Part shown: positions 59,948-64,000 of the stretch, one piece after another
Position numbering within the stretch: the first letter of the stretch is position 1
How the letters are laid out: every line of letters starts with the position of its first letter
Source of the DNA: Hyphomonadaceae bacterium
Lineage (GTDB): Bacteria; Pseudomonadota; Alphaproteobacteria; Caulobacterales; Aquidulcibacteraceae
Direction of reading: 5' to 3'
DNA: 64,000 bases
Assembly (NCBI GenBank): GCA_019753105.1
Contig: JAIELJ010000001.1
Span: 1-64,000 of the forward strand
Program-made: the position numbers and the translations under genes
Notes under the pieces: model-generated
The model's database searches: none
The model's input: only the letters and a program-made list of their open reading frames with translations
What the model was told of the DNA's origin: nothing

Positions 59948-61255
59948 ATGCGTCTAAGGGCGCGATCCGCCGGGCCCATAAAGGGCCGCGCCCGCCCGCC
60001 GGGCGACAAATCCATCTCCCATCGGGCGCTGATTCTGGGCGCCCTGGCGGAAGGCAAGACCGAGATTGGCGGTCTGCTGGAAGCTGCGGACGTCATGGCC
60101 ACGGCCGAGGCTGTCCGCGCTTTCGGGGCGAAAGTGGAGCGGGACGAACAAGGCCGCTGGATCGTCGAGGGCCAGGGCAAGCTCATCCAGCCGACGGGCG
60201 TCATCGATTGCGGCAATTCCGGAACCGCCGCGCGCCTGCTGCTCGGCGCCGCCAGCGGCTATACGCTCAGCGCCCGCTTTGACGGCGACCAGAGCTTGCG
60301 CAAGCGGCCCATGAACCGCGTGATCGCGCCGCTCACGCAAATGGGCGCGCGCTTCGATAGCGCCGACCAACGCATGCCGCTCAATGTTCACGGCGGCAAA
60401 CTGAAGGGCATCACCTATCGCTCGAAGGTGTCTTCGGCGCAGGTCAAGTCGGCGGTGCTGCTGGCAGGCCTGAACGCAGAGGGCGAAACAGTCCTGATCG
60501 AGCCCGAGCGCTCGCGCGATCACACCGAGCGCATGCTCGCCGTATTCGGCGCCGAAATCGATCAAGTAGAAATCGACGACGCGCTACACCCGCGCGTGCG
60601 CGCCAGCACGTTGAAGGGCGCCGACATTTATGTGCCAGGCGATCCATCCTCGGCGGCGTTCCCGGTGGCGGCGGCTTTGATCCTGGCGAAATCGGAGATC
60701 CGCATCGAGGACGTGTTGGTCAATCCGTTGCGCCTCGGCCTCTTCGAGACGCTGCTCGAAATGGGCGCCAAGATTTCCTACGAAGAGCGGCGCGATCCGA
60801 TTGGCGAGCCGATCGCTGATCTCGTCGTCAGCGCCAGCAAGCTGCAAGGCGTGACGCCGCCAGTGCGCCGCGCCCCGGCGATGATCGATGAATTCCCAAT
60901 CCTCGCCGCCATCGCCGCGTTCGCAGAAGGTGAGACTAGGATCGTGGGCGCCGCAGAACTGCGCGTGAAGGAAAGCGACCGCATCACGCTGATGGTCGAT
61001 GGTCTGCGCGCGTGCGGGGTTGATGCCGAAGAATTACCGGACGGATTGATCGTGCGCGGTCATGGGCCGAAGAGCGTCAAGGGCGGCGCTACGATCCGCA
61101 CCCATGGGGACCATCGGGTGGCCATGTCGTTCCTTGTGCTGGGCATGGCGTCGAAGGAGCCGGTCATCGTCGACGAAGCAGAGATGATAGGCACCTCTTT
61201 CCCCGGCTTCTCAGCTTTCATGGCCGGTCTTGGGGCCGACATCGAAGAGCTCTGA
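59948..61255 (+). CDS. aroA: 3-phosphoshikimate 1-carboxyvinyltransferase (EPSP synthase)
   Basis: A 435-residue EPSP synthase of the shikimate pathway, joining PEP to shikimate 3-phosphate. Motifs: PPGDKSISHRALILGALAEG, IDCGNSGTAARLLLGA, FDGDQSLRKRPMNRVIAPL, GDPSSAAFPVAAALI, MIDEFPILAAIAAFAEG, RVKESDRI, HGDHRVAMSFLV. Start is ATG 59948, where the family N-terminus begins. The GDKSISHRA and related residues suggest the class II-like alphaproteobacterial form. Confidence 0.96.
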   Translation: MRLRARSAGPIKGRARPPGDKSISHRALILGALAEGKTEIGGLLEAADVMATAEAVRAFGAKVERDEQGRWIVEGQGKLIQPTGVIDCGNSGTAARLLLGAASGYTLSARFDGDQSLRKRPMNRVIAPLTQMGARFDSADQRMPLNVHGGKLKGITYRSKVSSAQVKSAVLLAGLNAEGETVLIEPERSRDHTERMLAVFGAEIDQVEIDDALHPRVRASTLKGADIYVPGDPSSAAFPVAAALILAKSEIRIEDVLVNPLRLGLFETLLEMGAKISYEERRDPIGEPIADLVVSASKLQGVTPPVRRAPAMIDEFPILAAIAAFAEGETRIVGAAELRVKESDRITLMVDGLRACGVDAEELPDGLIVRGHGPKSVKGGATIRTHGDHRVAMSFLVLGMASKEPVIVDEAEMIGTSFPGFSAFMAGLGADIEEL

Positions 61256-61314
61256 AGTTCCGCCGCAACCGGCGCTCCGCTCGCGCGTTCACCCGCACAA
61301 CAGGAGCAACTCAC

Positions 61315-61758
61315 ATGCGCAAAGTGTTCGCAGCAGCGGCGCTGGCAGCGACGGTTTCGATCGCCACGCTCGCGTTCGCGCAAACCAAGCCGCTTAACCA
61401 GACGGATCAGAACCAACCTCAACCGCAGCTCGCAAGGCAGCAATCTGCGCCCGTTTCAGACGCGCGTTCGCTCGCAAGCGATGCTGACGTAGCCGACGCG
61501 CGCCGCGCCTACCGCGCTGCCTGCGATGTTCATCAATCGACAGCTTATTGCGAGTGCGTCACTGCAGGCGTGGCCCAAGCCTTGATGCCGCAAGAAGTGC
61601 GCATTGCCGCGAGCACGATCGGCGAACGCATCAATGCTCAAGGCGACGCCGCGATCGCTTCGGAGAGCGACAATACAGGCGGCGCGCAAAGCTCAGCCGA
61701 ACGTATCGAGCAAATCGAAGGCCACTACGCCGCCGCGTGCTGGTCTTACCGCGACTAA
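61315..61758 (+). CDS. Hypothetical secreted protein
   Basis: A 147-residue protein with a signal peptide (MRKVFAAAALAATVSIATLAFAQ), a Gln-rich linker and a C-terminal domain with ACDVHQSTAYCECVTAGVAQALMP and HYAAACWSYRD. The CxC and lone cysteines suggest disulfides in the periplasm. No family recognised. ATG follows AGGAG. It ends 4 bp into the convergent symporter gene. Confidence 0.65.
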   Translation: MRKVFAAAALAATVSIATLAFAQTKPLNQTDQNQPQPQLARQQSAPVSDARSLASDADVADARRAYRAACDVHQSTAYCECVTAGVAQALMPQEVRIAASTIGERINAQGDAAIASESDNTGGAQSSAERIEQIEGHYAAACWSYRD

Positions 61759-63008
61759 TCCTGCAGCGCATCGTCCTCGCGCGGCTGTTTGCCCGCGAGG
61801 ATTGATGTCGCGGCAAGGTCACCTGTGACATTGCCGAGCGTGCGGAAGATGTCGGGGATCACCTCGACGGCAATCAGGATGCCGAGCACTTCCGTCGGCA
61901 CGCCTAACGCCAAGCAGATTGGCGCAATCGACGCGACGAAAGACACCTGCCCCGGCAAGCCGACTGCCGCAATGCTCACCGCATACGCGACAAAGATCGC
62001 GCTCGCGATCTGCAACATCGACGGCTCAAGGCCGTAGAGATGCGCGATAAAGAAACAAACGGCTAGGTTTGCGACGGGGCTCGTAAAGCGGAAGAGCGCG
62101 ACCGCCAGAGGCAGTGTCACGTCGGCAATGTGCGCCGGTATGCGCAAGCCGCGCAGCGCTGCGTCGAGCATGGCGGGCAGTGACGCGAGCGACGATTGCG
62201 TCGATGCAGCAATCGCCCACACAGGCGCTGCCGCCGTGGTGAAGCGCGCAATCGGCTGGCGGCCCCATGTCACTGCGATCAGCCAAGCCAGCAGCGTGGA
62301 GCCCGCGGTCACGCCGGTGACGATGACGACGTACTGCACCAACGTCTCCGCCGCGCCGAAACCAGCGCGCAAGCCAACGCCCAGCGCCAGCGCGAACACC
62401 CCAAGGGGTGCGGCGAGCAACACCCAGCGCACCACCACGATCATGGCTTCCGAGACGGCGCGGAAGAACGTCACGATGGACTGGCGTAGCGAAGCTTCCA
62501 GCTGCGTCGTGGCGAAGCCGAAGAAGATCGAGAAGACGACAAGCGAGAGCACGCCATCGTCTGCCGCGGCGCGCACCGGGTTGGTGGGTGCAAGGCTCGA
62601 TATCCATTCGCCGAAGCTCGGCGCTTCGCGCACGACGACGGCGTCATCGCCGACGCCCGCTATGAAGGCTTGCGCCGCGGCCGGATCGAGCGGCCAGATG
62701 TCGAGCCAGAGATTGGTGGCGATGGTGGTGTAGATCGCGGCACAGAAGATCAGGAACGTGAACAGGATGACGGCGCGCAGCACCAAGCCGCCCGTGCGGG
62801 CGGTGTCGGCCACCGATGCAATACCGGTGATCAGCAGTGACACGACGAGCGGCACGACCGTCATGCGCAGCGTGTTGAGCCAAAGGCCACCGAACGCTTC
62901 GACATTGTTGGCGAACGCCGTGAGGTTTGGCGCATCCGATCGGATCAGCGCGCCAACCCCGATGCCCGCGACGAGCGCCGCCAGCACGATAAGACTTAAG
63001 ACTTTCAC
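61755..63008 (-). CDS. Dicarboxylate/amino acid:cation symporter (DAACS family)
   Basis: A 417-residue transporter of the GltP/DctA fold: eight or more membrane helices, FGGLWLNTLRMTVVPLVVSLLITGI, PVWAIAASTQSSLASLPAML (the Ser-rich hairpin HP1) and AVALFRFTSPVANLAVCFFIAHLYG near the substrate site. It couples uptake of dicarboxylates or acidic amino acids to H+/Na+. Substrate cannot be told from sequence by eye. Upstream is the monooxygenase on the same strand. Confidence 0.9.
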   Translation of the reverse strand: MKVLSLIVLAALVAGIGVGALIRSDAPNLTAFANNVEAFGGLWLNTLRMTVVPLVVSLLITGIASVADTARTGGLVLRAVILFTFLIFCAAIYTTIATNLWLDIWPLDPAAAQAFIAGVGDDAVVVREAPSFGEWISSLAPTNPVRAAADDGVLSLVVFSIFFGFATTQLEASLRQSIVTFFRAVSEAMIVVVRWVLLAAPLGVFALALGVGLRAGFGAAETLVQYVVIVTGVTAGSTLLAWLIAVTWGRQPIARFTTAAAPVWAIAASTQSSLASLPAMLDAALRGLRIPAHIADVTLPLAVALFRFTSPVANLAVCFFIAHLYGLEPSMLQIASAIFVAYAVSIAAVGLPGQVSFVASIAPICLALGVPTEVLGILIAVEVIPDIFRTLGNVTGDLAATSILAGKQPREDDALQD

Positions 63009-63054
63009 ACGCGCCCCTTAGCTGCCGTTCGCGAACGCAGCACAGAGCGGCGCC

Positions 63055-64000
63055 TCATGCAACAGGCGCGGGCTCACGTCTAGCTTGAGGTAGAGGCGAA
63101 CCCACCGGCTTCTTCGTAAACTCAAGCACGCCGTCTTCGATGGCGCCGAAGCGCAGCAAGCGCAAATCTCGATAGTAGCTCTGGCTCTGCACCCACGGCA
63201 TTATACCCGCCTGCTTCGGCAGGATGCCGACAGCGCGTTGGATGTAACCGGACGAGAAATCAGACCAGGCTTTTTCCTCGTACGTTTCAGTCATGCGCGG
63301 CGTCGCTTGGTCGAGACCGTATTCGTCGAGATAGTTGATCAAGCGACAAGCGTATTCACAGATCAAATCGGCGCGCAGCGTCCACGACGCATTGAGATAG
63401 CCGAAGATGACCCAGACCAAATTCGGCACGTCGGAGATCATCACGCCTTTGTAGGCGAACGACTTGCCAGTATCGACCTTGGCGCCGTCGACGAACATTT
63501 CAGAGCCGCCAAGCATCTGCATGTTGAGGCCGGTGGCGGTGACGACGATATCAGCTTCTATCTCCTGGCCGGAGGTAAGCTTGATCCCCTTCGCGGTGAA
63601 GGTGTCGATCGTGTCGGTAGCCACCGAAGCTTTGCCTTCGCGTATGGCGGCGAAGAGGTCATTGTCGGGCACAAGACACATGCGCTGCGTCCACGGATTG
63701 TAGTGCGGTGTGAAGTGCTTTTCGACGTCGTAGTCGGGTCCCAATTGCTCGCGGATCAAGCCCAGGATGCGCTGCTTGACGCGCTCAGGGCGCGAGCGGG
63801 CAAGGTTGAAGAAGAATTGTTGGAACATAATCTTGCGGAAGCGCGTGAGGTGGTAGGCTATACCGCTCGGAAGCCTTCGCCGCATCCAATTCGCCAGCCT
63901 ATCTTCGGCCGGTAGCGAGACGATGTAGGTCGGCGAGCGTTGTAGCATCGTGACGTGCTGTGCTTTGTCGGTCATCGCGGGCACCAAAGTCACCGCCGTG
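63055..64000 (-). CDS. FAD-dependent monooxygenase, flavin-containing/Baeyer-Villiger type (partial)
   Basis: The C-terminal 312+ residues; the gene enters from the right edge. AVTLVPAMTDKAQHVTMLQRSPTYIVS is the segment after the NADPH Rossmann motif, DIVVTATGLNMQMLG is the second ATG motif of FMO/BVMO proteins, and KHFTPHYNPWTQRMCLVPDNDLF is typical of the NAD(P)/FAD group. It oxygenates a lipophilic or carbonyl substrate with NADPH and O2. The FAD-binding N-terminus lies outside the window. Confidence 0.88.
   Translation of the reverse strand, partial: TAVTLVPAMTDKAQHVTMLQRSPTYIVSLPAEDRLANWMRRRLPSGIAYHLTRFRKIMFQQFFFNLARSRPERVKQRILGLIREQLGPDYDVEKHFTPHYNPWTQRMCLVPDNDLFAAIREGKASVATDTIDTFTAKGIKLTSGQEIEADIVVTATGLNMQMLGGSEMFVDGAKVDTGKSFAYKGVMISDVPNLVWVIFGYLNASWTLRADLICEYACRLINYLDEYGLDQATPRMTETYEEKAWSDFSSGYIQRAVGILPKQAGIMPWVQSQSYYRDLRLLRFGAIEDGVLEFTKKPVGSPLPQARREPAPVA

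Overview
The window looks like chromosomal DNA of a high-GC alphaproteobacterium, probably Caulobacterales or Hyphomonadaceae-like. The reasons are the FYDLN acid-domain gene beside aroA, the style of the TonB receptor and lasso genes, and the codon use; the family-level placement is inference. Both edges cut genes: a phosphoketolase/transketolase-like gene on the left and a flavin monooxygenase on the right.

1-31 kb is a metal-response district. Two CnrYXH-like modules (anti-sigma, periplasmic metal sensor, ECF sigma) lie at 1.6-3.2 kb and 9.5-10.8 kb. Between them are a CorE-like sigma factor with a Cys-rich tail and a P1B copper ATPase behind a CueR/HmrR-type promoter. A plus-strand copper operon (multicopper oxidase CopA, CopB, lipoprotein, PepSY protein, CusF-like protein, DUF2231 protein) runs 14.0-19.3 kb. 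A minus-strand Cus operon (small Cys protein, CusC, CusB, CusA, CusF, small proteins, DUF305) runs 29.5-21.4 kb. A small mercury locus (MerR, MerT, GDCCVxC protein) follows, then an IS1182-family insertion sequence at 31.3-32.8 kb.

33-46 kb is the most distinctive part: a lasso-peptide system. On the minus strand are luxR, luxI, a phytanoyl-CoA dioxygenase-like gene, a GntR regulator, two tiny precursor genes missed by length-filtered ORF calling, the leader peptidase B and the cyclase C. Convergent to them are fecI, fecR, a TonB-dependent receptor and an AtxE2-type lasso isopeptidase, which form an uptake and degradation arm. Upstream of that arm are two small XRE proteins, each preceded by the same 25-bp operator; it resembles the C-boxes of restriction-modification controller proteins. 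The picture is a quorum-linked lasso peptide that is made, exported, re-imported and linearised.

46.5-59.3 kb is an integrated mobile element at a tRNA-Ala(GGC) gene. It carries a TraF-like S26 peptidase and a frameshifted second copy, a ParB-like protein, an XRE regulator, an OB-fold SSB-like protein, an ArdC antirestriction protein, a VirD2-like relaxase, a large serine recombinase whose 3' end runs into the tRNA, and a three-gene CBASS anti-phage cassette (CD-NTase, E2-like protein, patatin phospholipase). Two leaders in it have nested inverted repeats. 59.3-64 kb returns to core chromosome: FYDLN protein, aroA, a periplasmic protein, a dicarboxylate symporter and the monooxygenase.
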